From: JAJXWB01 sp047971685
GTDB lineage: Bacteria; Pseudomonadota; Alphaproteobacteria; Rhizobiales; Beijerinckiaceae
Direction of reading: 5' to 3'
Assembly: GCA_047971685.1 (NCBI GenBank)
Contig: JBKDZW010000126.1
Coordinates: forward strand, 1 to 16,463
Length of the DNA stretch: 16,463 nucleotides
In this document: piece by piece, positions 1-7,012 of the stretch
Numbering within the stretch: position 1 is the first letter of the stretch
Layout: every line of letters starts with the position of its first letter
Position numbers and translations under genes: made by a program
Notes under the pieces: generated by a model
Told to the model about the DNA's origin: nothing
What the model saw: the letters and a program-made list of their open reading frames with translations, nothing else
Database searches by the model: none

Positions 1-35
1 CTGCGGCGCAGATTCGGGCTACTTCCGCCCGCCGG

Positions 36-125
36 AATGCGTGCGCCCGCGCTCGCATCAATAACAATGCGTGCGCCCGCGCTCGCATCAATAACAATAC
101 GTGCGCCCGCGCTCGCATCAATAAT
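36..125. repeat. Tandem array of three 30-bp imperfect palindromes
   Basis: Three head-to-tail 30-bp copies start at 36, 66 and 96. The first two are identical; the third differs by a G-to-A change in the fourth base and in its last base. Each contains an imperfect palindrome: ATGCG pairs with CGCAT, then a T:T mismatch, then GCG with CGC around a CCCG loop. The third copy has one extra mismatch in the outer arm. The array begins 34 bp past the stop codon of the minus-strand gene hpnG and may act in its 3' region. There is no T-tract long enough to call it a terminator. Bases 1-35 before it hold nothing I can assign. Confidence 0.9.
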
Positions 126-159
126 CAGTTTTTGTTGCAGCCGCCCCGGCGCACCCGGC

Positions 160-882
160 TTATGCGCGTTCCGCCCGCATAAACCCCGCCAGCACACGGC
201 CGGCGCGCGCAAGCGTTGCAAAGCCTGCCGACGAATCCTTGCCGGCGGCGATCAGCGCGCCAAGATCGCCCGGCGCGCGCGCAAGGCCCGCGACAAGCGC
301 GGGATAATTGACGCCGCCCTCCGGCGTGAGCGCGCGGGCGGCTATAGCCGGCAGTGCGCGCGCCGCCGGATCGCAGATCGCGCGCAAGGCGGCGAACGGC
401 AGACCGCAGACCGCCGCATAGCGGGCCGCGACATGACTTTCCATGTCCACGGCGCATGCGCCCGAGGCGGCCTGCAACCCGGCCTTGGCGTCCGGCGTCA
501 TAATGGCCTCGTCGACGCCTGCAAAACAGCCGTTCGACCAGACAAGGCCCTCCGCCGTCAGGGCGCGCAAGATTGCCTCGGTCAACACCGGGTCGGTTGA
601 CCAGGATCGTGTTGGCCGGGATTGCTCGATGCATTGCAAGGGAGGGCGCAGCGGCGCGACAATCGTGTGCGCCGCCACGAGGTCGCCGGGGCGCAGCGCA
701 GGATCGAGGCCGCCGGCAAGCCCGAAACTCACCACGCCCGAAAGGCCCGCGGGATCGAACCGCGCAAGCAGCCGCTCCAGATGATCGATATTGCCGCCGC
801 TGCACAGGCTGACGACGCTTGCGTCACGGACCAGCGCGATCTCGCGCTTCATGCCCGCAACCACCAGCAACCGCCCGCTCAC
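160..882 (-). CDS. hpnG: Hopanoid-associated nucleoside phosphorylase HpnG
   Basis: This 240-residue protein belongs to the purine nucleoside phosphorylase-like superfamily. In hopanoid-producing bacteria HpnG removes adenine from adenosylhopane to give a phosphoribosyl hopane for side-chain elaboration. The assignment rests on family features and on its place directly behind shc. Visible signatures are an N-terminal hydrophobic strand (LLVVAG, residues 5-10), the glycine-rich phosphate-site segment SFGLAGGL (52-59), the VDMES stretch (145-149), which matches the nucleoside-site motif, and a CDPA stretch with Asp171. The chosen start is a GTG at 882-880, two bases after the shc stop. It is the only in-frame start that keeps the first beta strand; the Met eleven residues later would remove it. 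The spacing implies translational coupling to shc. No signal peptide or membrane segment is apparent, so it is probably cytosolic. The length is normal for the family. Confidence 0.85.
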   Translation of the reverse strand: MSGRLLVVAGMKREIALVRDASVVSLCSGGNIDHLERLLARFDPAGLSGVVSFGLAGGLDPALRPGDLVAAHTIVAPLRPPLQCIEQSRPTRSWSTDPVLTEAILRALTAEGLVWSNGCFAGVDEAIMTPDAKAGLQAASGACAVDMESHVAARYAAVCGLPFAALRAICDPAARALPAIAARALTPEGGVNYPALVAGLARAPGDLGALIAAGKDSSAGFATLARAGRVLAGFMRAERA

Positions 883-884
883 GG

Positions 885-2852
885 CTACATGCCGTAAGCT
901 ACGGCGCGTGAATTGCTGGCCGCCAGATTGCGATAGCGCGCGAGCGCCCACAGCGGGAAGAATTTTGAATAGCCGTGGTAGCGCAGGTAGAAGACGCGCG
1001 GGAAACCTGTCGCGGTGAACAGTTCTTCGTCCCAGAATCCGTCTTCGCCCTGATGGGCGGTCAGATAGGCGACGCCGCGCGCAAGAACCGGAGCGACGGC
1101 GGGATCGTCGTGCGCGCCGGCCGCCATCAGCGCCATCAGCGCCCACGCCGTCTGCGAGGCGGTCGAGGGCGCCTGCTCGTAGCAGCGATATTCAAGCTTG
1201 TAGCTTGCCCCGTCTTCGCCCCATCCGCCGTCCGCATTCTGGATTGAAACCAGCCAAGAGACCGCCTTGCGCATGGCCTCGTCGTCCGGGGCGATTCCGG
1301 CCGCGTTCAGCGCGCACAGCGATGACCATGTGCCGTAGATGTAATTCATGCCCCAGCGCCCGTACCAGGAGCCGTCCTTTTCCTGCTCCTTGCGCAGATA
1401 GGCGACGCCGCGCGCGAGCGGCCGGCTGTTTTCCATCGTCGCGCCGAGCTGCGCCAGCATGGAGACGCAGCGCGCCGACACGTCCGCCGTCGGCGGATCG
1501 AGCAGCGCGCCATGGTCGGCGAAGGGAATGTTGTTGAGATAATGATAGTCGTTGTCGGCGTCGAACGCGCCCCAGCCGCCATCCTTGCTCTGCAAACCCT
1601 CGACCCATTCCCTGGCGCGCGAAATGGCTTCGTCGTAATCGCCGCCTGCCCGGTCCATCGCCATCACGACGACGGCGGTGTCGTCGACATCGGGATAATG
1701 CGCGTTGGCGTACTGGAAGGCCCAGCCGCCCGGCCGCACGTCGGGCTTTCGCACGGCCCAGTCGCCCTTCACGTCGAGCGCCTGCAACGGCTTGAGCCAT
1801 TCCAGCCCCTCGCGCGCGCGCGCCTGCGACTGCTGATCGCCGGCCTCGAGCAGCGTATGCGCGACCAGCGCCGTATCCCACACCGGCGAAACGCAGGGCT
1901 GGCAATAGGCTTCGGTCTCCTTGACGACCAGCAGACGCTCGATCGACTCGCGCGCAACCCTCACATGTTCGTTGTCGGCGCCATAGCCGAGCGCATCGAA
2001 CATCAGGAGGCTGTTGACCATGGCCGGGAAGATAGCGCCAAGCCCGTCGACTCCGTTGAGCCGTTCCAGCGTGAAGGCCTCCGCCTTTGCGAGCGCGCGC
2101 TTGCGCAAAGTCTCGGGAAAGTGCGGCTCCGCGACATGCAGCACCTTGTCGAGCGCGCCGAACAGGCTCGTCCACGGCTCCTTCTGATGGGCGCCGCCGG
2201 GCCAGTCCTTCACCTGATCGGGGGGAACGACGAACAATTCGGATATGCCGACGCCTTTGGCGTTGACGGGCTCGGGCCGCAGCGCCGTCAGCGCCATCAA
2301 CGGAACCATCACCGTGCGCGCCCAATAGCTCACCTTGTCGAGATGAAACGGAAACCAGCGCGGCAGCAGCATGACTTCGACGGGCACGACCGGCACGCCC
2401 GTCCACGGCAATTGCCTGTAAAGCGCAAGCAATATGCGCGTGAAAACATTGCTGCGCGCAGCCCCGCCGTGCGAAAGGACGGCCTCGCGCGCGCGCTTCA
2501 TGTGCGGCGCGTCGATATCGTCGCCGATCATCTTCAGTGCGAAATAGGCTTTCACGCTCGCGCTCATGTCGAAAGCGCCCGCGTGGAACAGCGGCCATCC
2601 GCCATGCTCGCCCTGAATGCGGCGCAGATAGACGGCGATCTTGGCTTCGAGCGTTGCATCCACGGGCTCGCCGCGGAAGTGGCGCATCAACACATATTCG
2701 GCAGGAATCGTGGCGTCGGCCTCAAGCTCGAAGCACCAATGCCCGTCCGCGCGGCGCCGATCGAGCAGTGCGCACGTTGCATGTGCGATGGCGGCGTCCA
2801 GACCCGCTGCTTCGACCGAAGCCGCAACCGGCGGCGCAACATTCATATTCAT
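885..2852 (-). CDS. shc: Squalene-hopene cyclase
   Basis: This 655-residue protein cyclises squalene to hopene and diplopterol, the committed step of hopanoid synthesis, as a monotopic membrane-associated enzyme. The catalytic DXDD motif is present as DVDD at residues 388-391. QW-type repeats are visible at RRADGHW (33-39), QGEHGGW (80-86), QSKDGGW (421-427), QEKDGSW (490-496), QNADGGW (538-544) and QGEDGFW (601-607). The C-terminal FYLRYHGYSKFFPLWALARY segment is typical of the family. I chose the ATG at 2852 because a short purine-rich AGAGA stretch lies 7 bases upstream and the family normally starts close to this point. An in-frame ATG at 2888 would add twelve residues of unlikely composition, and one at 2846 is also possible. 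It is upstream of and coupled to hpnG. The usual hpnCDE genes do not precede it here; instead a divergent 2-oxoacid oxidoreductase operon does. No frameshift or missing key residue was seen. Confidence 0.95.
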   Translation of the reverse strand: MNMNVAPPVAASVEAAGLDAAIAHATCALLDRRRADGHWCFELEADATIPAEYVLMRHFRGEPVDATLEAKIAVYLRRIQGEHGGWPLFHAGAFDMSASVKAYFALKMIGDDIDAPHMKRAREAVLSHGGAARSNVFTRILLALYRQLPWTGVPVVPVEVMLLPRWFPFHLDKVSYWARTVMVPLMALTALRPEPVNAKGVGISELFVVPPDQVKDWPGGAHQKEPWTSLFGALDKVLHVAEPHFPETLRKRALAKAEAFTLERLNGVDGLGAIFPAMVNSLLMFDALGYGADNEHVRVARESIERLLVVKETEAYCQPCVSPVWDTALVAHTLLEAGDQQSQARAREGLEWLKPLQALDVKGDWAVRKPDVRPGGWAFQYANAHYPDVDDTAVVVMAMDRAGGDYDEAISRAREWVEGLQSKDGGWGAFDADNDYHYLNNIPFADHGALLDPPTADVSARCVSMLAQLGATMENSRPLARGVAYLRKEQEKDGSWYGRWGMNYIYGTWSSLCALNAAGIAPDDEAMRKAVSWLVSIQNADGGWGEDGASYKLEYRCYEQAPSTASQTAWALMALMAAGAHDDPAVAPVLARGVAYLTAHQGEDGFWDEELFTATGFPRVFYLRYHGYSKFFPLWALARYRNLAASNSRAVAYGM

Positions 2853-3183
2853 CCGGAAATCTCTACACGCGACATTATTGCAATGCACAATAGGTAGTAT
2901 TTAGCGCAAATTGTGGCGCAGCGCCAAACAAAGATTCAAGTGTCGCAGCACACGACATCTCAAGTCCTGCCGTTGAACGGAGCAAAAGCCGGGCCGTCGA
3001 AACGGGTAAAAAAGGCCGGAGCGAACCGGCATGACGCAAAACTGTCCGCAAGGGGGCGCGATCCGGGCATGGTCCGGGCCTGATGGGTCGGTTTGAAGGG
3101 CCGGCTTGGGCTCCGGCTTGCCCCGCTTCAACCCTCCCGCCGAAGGTTGCGCCTGCGCATGGCGGCTCCGCGACGCCTTTAGC

Positions 3184-3212
3184 TTGACGAACTGCTTTTC
3201 GGCGCCAATTCT
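3184..3212 (+). promoter_or_regulatory. Weak candidate promoter for the 2-oxoacid oxidoreductase operon
   Basis: A CTTGAC-type -35 (TTGACG, 3184-3189) resembles the alphaproteobacterial housekeeping consensus. Seventeen bases later the -10 would be AATTCT (3207-3212), a poor match. If real, the leader would be about 180 nt and would contain the 3229-3246 hairpin and the 19-bp repeat array. The match is weak and other start sites are possible. Confidence 0.25.
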
Positions 3213-3228
3213 GGCTGTGAGGACAAAA

Positions 3229-3246
3229 GCGAGGCGGATGCCTCGC
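3229..3246. other. Perfect 7-bp hairpin in the operon leader
   Basis: GCGAGGC (3229-3235) and GCCTCGC (3240-3246) form a perfect stem around a GGAT loop. It lies just before the 19-bp repeat array and is followed by AAGG, not a T-tract, so it does not look like an intrinsic terminator. A role in leader folding or protein binding is possible but unsupported. Confidence 0.6.
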
Positions 3247-3260
3247 AAGGATCGATGCGA

Positions 3261-3380
3261 GCGCTGCGCCAGAAGATAGGCGTTGCGTCAGAGGTCGGGC
3301 GCTGCGCCGAAAACTGCGCGCCGCGCCAGAAGGTTGAAGCGGGCGTTGCGCCCGAAATCGGTGTGGCGTCGCGCAGGAGA
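3261..3380. repeat. Degenerate ~19-bp tandem repeat with GGCGC(T)GCGCC cores
   Basis: Six diverged copies of a core close to GCGCTGCGCC followed by a purine-rich tail (AGAAG-like) begin near 3261, 3280, 3299, 3318, 3342 and 3364. The period is 19, 19, 19, 24 and 22 bases. Several cores are small palindromes, for example GGGCG-ttg-CGCCC at 3341-3353. The same core occurs once more at 2915-2925. The array ends a few bases before the ribosome binding site of the next gene. Read through in frame it would add a 48-residue low-complexity extension to that protein, which I regard as non-coding. Confidence 0.7.
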
Positions 3381-3387
3381 GCGTGGC

Positions 3388-3394
3388 AGGGAGG
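3388..3394 (+). promoter_or_regulatory. Strong ribosome binding site that sets a GTG start
   Basis: AGGGAGG lies four bases before the GTG at 3399. It is the best Shine-Dalgarno sequence in the region and fixes the start of the FAD/Fe-S oxidoreductase downstream of the repeat array. An ATG directly after it (3395) is out of frame, opens only a 10-codon frame ending at 3427, and sits too close to the site to be the main start. Confidence 0.65.
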
Positions 3395-3398
3395 ATGC

Positions 3399-5171
3399 GT
3401 GAGATCAGATCAAGTCGCGCCGGCTGACTATTTCCACAAGGTCGTCGATTGCCAATGGGCGTGTCCCGCCCACACGCCCGTCCCGGAATATATCCGATTG
3501 ATCGCCGCAGGCCGCTACAGCGACGCCTACATGATCAATTGGCAGTCCAACGTTTTTCCGGGCATTCTGGGCCGCACCTGCGACCGCCCCTGCGAGCCCG
3601 CCTGCCGGCGCGGTCGCGTCGAGGACGAGCCGGTCGCCATCTGCCGCCTCAAGCGCGTCGCCGCCGATTTCAAGGACGATGTTCGCGAGCGTCTGCCGGC
3701 CCGTCCGGACCGGACGAACGGCAAACGCATCGCCTGCATCGGCGCAGGCCCCGCCTCGCTGACGGTCGCCCGCGATCTCGCGCCGCTGGGCTACGAGGTC
3801 ACGGTGTTTGATTCCGAGCCCAAGGCCGGCGGCTTCATGCGCACGCAAATCCCGCGCTTCCGCCTGCCGGAAAGCGTGATCGACGAGGAAATGGGCTATG
3901 TGCTCGACCTCGGCGTGACCTTCAGGCACGCAACCCGCATCGACAGCCTCAAAGGCGTGATCGACGAGGGCTATGACGCGATCTTCGTCGGCACCGGCGC
4001 CCCGCGCGGCCGCGATCTCGACGTACCCGGCCGCGCCGAGGCTTCGGCCCACATCCATCTGGGTATCGACTGGCTCGCCAGCGTCGCCTTCGGCCACATC
4101 AAGAAAATCTCCAAGCGCGTCATCGTGCTCGGCGGCGGCAACACCGCCATGGATTGCTGCCGCTCTGCGCGCCGCCTCGGCGGCGAGGACGTGAAGGTCG
4201 TCGTGCGCTCCGGCTTCGACGAGATGAAAGCCTCGCCCTGGGAGAAGGAGGACGCGATGCACGAGGGCATCCCGATCCTCAATTTCCTCGTGCCCAAGGA
4301 GGTCAAGCATATCGACGGCCGCCTGACCGGCATGGTGTTCGAGAAGGTGCGCGCCGAATACGACGCCAGGGGGCGCCGCTCCCTCATTCCGACCGGCGAA
4401 CCCGACACCTTGATCGAATGCGACGAAGTGCTCGTCGCCGTCGGCCAGGAAAATTCCTTCCCCTGGATCGAGCGCGACCTCGGTCTCGAATTCGACAAAT
4501 GGGACATGCCGAAAGTCGATCCCGTCACCTATCGCTCCACCCTGCCCAATGTCTTCTTCGGCGGCGACGCCGCCTTCGGCCCGAAGAACATCATCTGGGC
4601 GGTCGCCCACGGCCATGGCGCGGCCTTTTCGATCGACGCGCTCTGCAACGGCCGCGACATTTCCCATCAGCCGCCGGCCGGCGGCGAATTCGTGAGCCAG
4701 AAAATGGGCATTCACGAATGGTCCTACGACAGCGACATTTCAACGCAGCGCCGCCTGAAAGTGCCGCTGCGCGACAATGCCGTGGCGCTGACCGACATTC
4801 GCGTGGAGGTCGAACTGGGTTTCGACACCGCGCGCGCGCTTGCCGAGGCCCATCGCTGCCTGAATTGCGATGTCGACACGATCTTCACGGGCGCAGCCTG
4901 CATCGAATGTGACGCCTGCGTCGACATCTGCCCGATGGATTGCATCACCTTCACCGGCGACGGGATGGAGGCCGATCTGCGCACGCGCCTCAACGCGCCC
5001 GCGCAGAACCTGACGCAGGATCTCTATGTGTCCGGCCAGTTGAAAACCAGGCGCGTGATGGTGAAAGACGAGGACGTCTGTCTCCATTGCGGCATGTGCG
5101 CGGAGCGCTGTCCGACCGGCGCCTGGGACATGCAGAAATTTACCCTTCAACTTCCACGTGCGGGGGCGTGA
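3399..5171 (+). CDS. GltD-like FAD/NAD(P) oxidoreductase with N- and C-terminal Fe-S domains (2-oxoacid oxidoreductase partner)
   Basis: This 590-residue flavoprotein resembles the small (beta) subunit of glutamate synthase. An N-terminal cysteine-rich helical domain has Cys18, Cys22, Cys61, Cys65 and Cys69. A first Rossmann motif for FAD, GAGPAS, lies at 115-120. A second dinucleotide motif, GGGNTAMD (245-252), suggests NAD(P)H. A closing FAD segment, FFGGDAA, lies at 386-392. The C terminus is a two-cluster ferredoxin domain with C501-C504-C507-C511 and C561-C564-C567-C571, joined by an unusually long spacer. Its stop overlaps the next gene by one base (TGATG). The inferred role is to pass electrons between NAD(P)(H) and the downstream 2-oxoacid oxidoreductase, which has no separate ferredoxin subunit here. 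The GTG start is chosen from the strong AGGGAGG. An ATG at 3255 would only add repeat-encoded sequence. The NAD versus NADP preference cannot be judged, and glutamate synthase itself is unlikely because no large subunit is adjacent. Confidence 0.85.
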   Translation: MRSDQVAPADYFHKVVDCQWACPAHTPVPEYIRLIAAGRYSDAYMINWQSNVFPGILGRTCDRPCEPACRRGRVEDEPVAICRLKRVAADFKDDVRERLPARPDRTNGKRIACIGAGPASLTVARDLAPLGYEVTVFDSEPKAGGFMRTQIPRFRLPESVIDEEMGYVLDLGVTFRHATRIDSLKGVIDEGYDAIFVGTGAPRGRDLDVPGRAEASAHIHLGIDWLASVAFGHIKKISKRVIVLGGGNTAMDCCRSARRLGGEDVKVVVRSGFDEMKASPWEKEDAMHEGIPILNFLVPKEVKHIDGRLTGMVFEKVRAEYDARGRRSLIPTGEPDTLIECDEVLVAVGQENSFPWIERDLGLEFDKWDMPKVDPVTYRSTLPNVFFGGDAAFGPKNIIWAVAHGHGAAFSIDALCNGRDISHQPPAGGEFVSQKMGIHEWSYDSDISTQRRLKVPLRDNAVALTDIRVEVELGFDTARALAEAHRCLNCDVDTIFTGAACIECDACVDICPMDCITFTGDGMEADLRTRLNAPAQNLTQDLYVSGQLKTRRVMVKDEDVCLHCGMCAERCPTGAWDMQKFTLQLPRAGA

Positions 5172-7012
5172 TGCCTATCGAAAGCGTGAACGATTTCGTC
5201 GTCCGGTTCGCCAATGTCAACGGCTCAGGCTCGGCTTCCGCCAATCTCCTGTTCGCCCGCGCCGTCATGCGCATGGGCGTGCCCGTGGCGACCCGCAACA
5301 TCTTTCCCTCCAACATCCAGGGTCTGCCGACCTGGTTCGAGGTGCGCATCTGCGAGGCAGGCTGGCTCGGCGCGCGCGGCGGCGCCGACTTCATGGTGGC
5401 GATGAACCCGCAGACCTGGGACAAGGATGTCGCCTCCATCGAACAGGGCGGCTATCTCTTCTACGATTGCTCGCGCCCCATACCGGCCTCGAAATTCCGC
5501 GAGGATCTCGCCGTCATCGGGGTGCCGCTGACCGAAATCTGCAATCGCGAATATACCGACGCCCGCCAGCGCCAGTTGATGAAGAACATCATGGCGCTCG
5601 GCTCCCTCTCGGCGGTTCTCGACATGGACGTGGGCGTGATCGAGACCTTGCTGGGCGAACAGTTCAAGGGCAGGCAGAAGCTGATCGACGCCAATCTCCA
5701 TGCGCTGGCCATCGGCCGCGACTGGGCGCTCGCAAATCTCCAATGCCCGATCGGCCTGCGCGTGAAGGAGAGCAACGGCGTCGGCGACCGCATCTATGTC
5801 GAAGGCAACACCGCCGCCTCCCTTGGCGCGGTGTTCGGCGGGGCGACGGTATGCGCCTGGTATCCGCTGACGCCCTCCACCTCGCTTGCCGAAGGCTTCA
5901 CCTCCTATTGCAAGCGCCTGCGCGGCGACGCCGAAACCGGCAAGAACAAATACGCCATCGTGCAATGCGAGGACGAACTCGCCTCCATCGGCGTCGTCAT
6001 CGGCGCCGGCTGGAACGGCGCACGCGCGTTTACGGCAACCTCCGGCCCCGGCGTTTCGCTGATGCAGGAGTTTCTGGGGCTTGCCTATTTTGCGGAAATC
6101 CCGGCCGTTCTGTTCAACGTGCAGCGCGGCGGTCCCTCCACCGGCATGCCGACCCGTACGCAGCAATCCGACGTTCTGGCCTGCGCCTACGCCTCGCACG
6201 GCGACACCAAGCACGTTCTGCTGTTCCCCGAGGATCCGGGCGAGGCCTTCGAGTTTGGCGCGCTCGCCTTCGATCTTGCCGACCGCCTGCAAACGCCTGT
6301 TTTCGTCATGCTCGATCTCGACATCGGCATGAACTCGCATCTGACCAAGCCCTTCGCCCGGGATGAGACGCGCAAGCTCGACCGCGGCAAGGTGATGACC
6401 TTTGCCGATCTCGACACGCATCGCGATTTCGGCCGCTATCTCGATGTCGAAGGCGACGGCATCCCCTATCGCACCTATCCGGGAACCCATCCCACGCGCG
6501 GCTCGTTTTTCACGCGCGGCACGACACGCGACGCCTATGCCCGCTACACCGAGGAAGGCGGGCCCTATGTCGAAAACATGCAGCGCCTCCTGCGCAAGTT
6601 CGAGACCGCCAAATCCTATGTGCCGGCGCCCCAGCTCGATACGAAGGGCCCCGGCGCGCGCTTCGGCGTCCTGCACTACGGCTCGACGGCCGCCCCCATG
6701 GACGAGGCGATAGACATTCTGCGCAAACAGGGCCTCGTTCTCGACGTCATGCGCGTACGCGGTTTCCCCTTCGCGCGCGAGGTCGACGATTTCATCGCCG
6801 GCCACGACAGGATTTTCGTCGTCGAACAGAACCGCGACGCGCAATTGCGCACGCTTTTGATGACCGAGAACGCCGCCTCGTCCGACAAGCTCGTTCCCGT
6901 CCTCCACTACGACGGCTCGCCCATCACCGCGCGCTATATTTCGCGCGCCATCGCCGAACTCGTCGCCAAGGCCGATCCCGCCGCCTCGACCAAGGAAGGG
7001 GCTTTTTCGTGA
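5171..7012 (+). CDS. korA: 2-oxoacid:ferredoxin oxidoreductase, fused gamma-alpha subunit (KorA-like)
   Basis: This 613-residue protein has a gamma domain (about 1-190) fused to the alpha pyrimidine-binding domain and C-terminal domains, as in 2-oxoglutarate:ferredoxin oxidoreductase KorA. The enzyme class oxidatively decarboxylates a 2-oxoacid to an acyl-CoA and reduces a low-potential electron carrier, using thiamine diphosphate. Signatures are YPLTPSTSLAE (231-241, usually YPITPSS), TSGPGVSLM (290-298) and RGGPSTGMPTRTQQSD (319-334). The start ATG at 5171 overlaps the stop of the upstream flavoprotein gene, and the end overlaps the beta-subunit gene, so the three are one translationally coupled unit. 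The substrate cannot be read from sequence; 2-oxoglutarate is the default for KorAB-type pairs, but pyruvate or branched-chain acids remain possible. No truncation was seen. It is cytosolic. Confidence 0.88.
   Translation: MPIESVNDFVVRFANVNGSGSASANLLFARAVMRMGVPVATRNIFPSNIQGLPTWFEVRICEAGWLGARGGADFMVAMNPQTWDKDVASIEQGGYLFYDCSRPIPASKFREDLAVIGVPLTEICNREYTDARQRQLMKNIMALGSLSAVLDMDVGVIETLLGEQFKGRQKLIDANLHALAIGRDWALANLQCPIGLRVKESNGVGDRIYVEGNTAASLGAVFGGATVCAWYPLTPSTSLAEGFTSYCKRLRGDAETGKNKYAIVQCEDELASIGVVIGAGWNGARAFTATSGPGVSLMQEFLGLAYFAEIPAVLFNVQRGGPSTGMPTRTQQSDVLACAYASHGDTKHVLLFPEDPGEAFEFGALAFDLADRLQTPVFVMLDLDIGMNSHLTKPFARDETRKLDRGKVMTFADLDTHRDFGRYLDVEGDGIPYRTYPGTHPTRGSFFTRGTTRDAYARYTEEGGPYVENMQRLLRKFETAKSYVPAPQLDTKGPGARFGVLHYGSTAAPMDEAIDILRKQGLVLDVMRVRGFPFAREVDDFIAGHDRIFVVEQNRDAQLRTLLMTENAASSDKLVPVLHYDGSPITARYISRAIAELVAKADPAASTKEGAFS

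Larger units (their letters stand above)
2853..3398. other. Divergent intergenic region between shc and the 2-oxoacid oxidoreductase operon
   Basis: These 546 bases hold no convincing gene. A minus-strand reading frame of 115 codons (2901-3248) has no recognisable domain and no good ribosome binding site. A short palindrome, GGCGC-A-GCGCC (2915-2925), lies about 65 bases upstream of shc. A perfect 7-bp hairpin, GCGAGGC-ggat-GCCTCGC, lies at 3229-3246. A run of degenerate ~19-bp repeats fills 3261-3380. A weak candidate promoter is listed separately. The rest (2930-3180) is GC-rich sequence with scattered short inverted repeats that I could not assign. No tRNA or known riboswitch was recognised. 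Confidence 0.6.

Noticed and set aside
1512..2897. 461-codon plus-strand open frame antisense to shc
   Set aside because: It is the complement of a high-GC gene with clear cyclase motifs. The translation is Arg/His/Ala-rich with no domain. Long antisense frames are expected at this base composition.
2901..3248. 115-codon minus-strand frame in the shc upstream gap
   Set aside because: It shows no similarity to any family I know and no Shine-Dalgarno sequence, and its composition is mixed. It would also sit in the likely shc promoter region.
3255..3398. 48-residue N-terminal extension of the flavoprotein
   Set aside because: It is encoded by the degenerate 19-bp repeat, is absent from the known domain layout, and lies upstream of the strong AGGGAGG/GTG start.
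5225..6907. 560-codon minus-strand open frame antisense to korA
   Set aside because: The opposite strand encodes a well-conserved KorA. The antisense product has no recognisable motif and no ribosome binding site.
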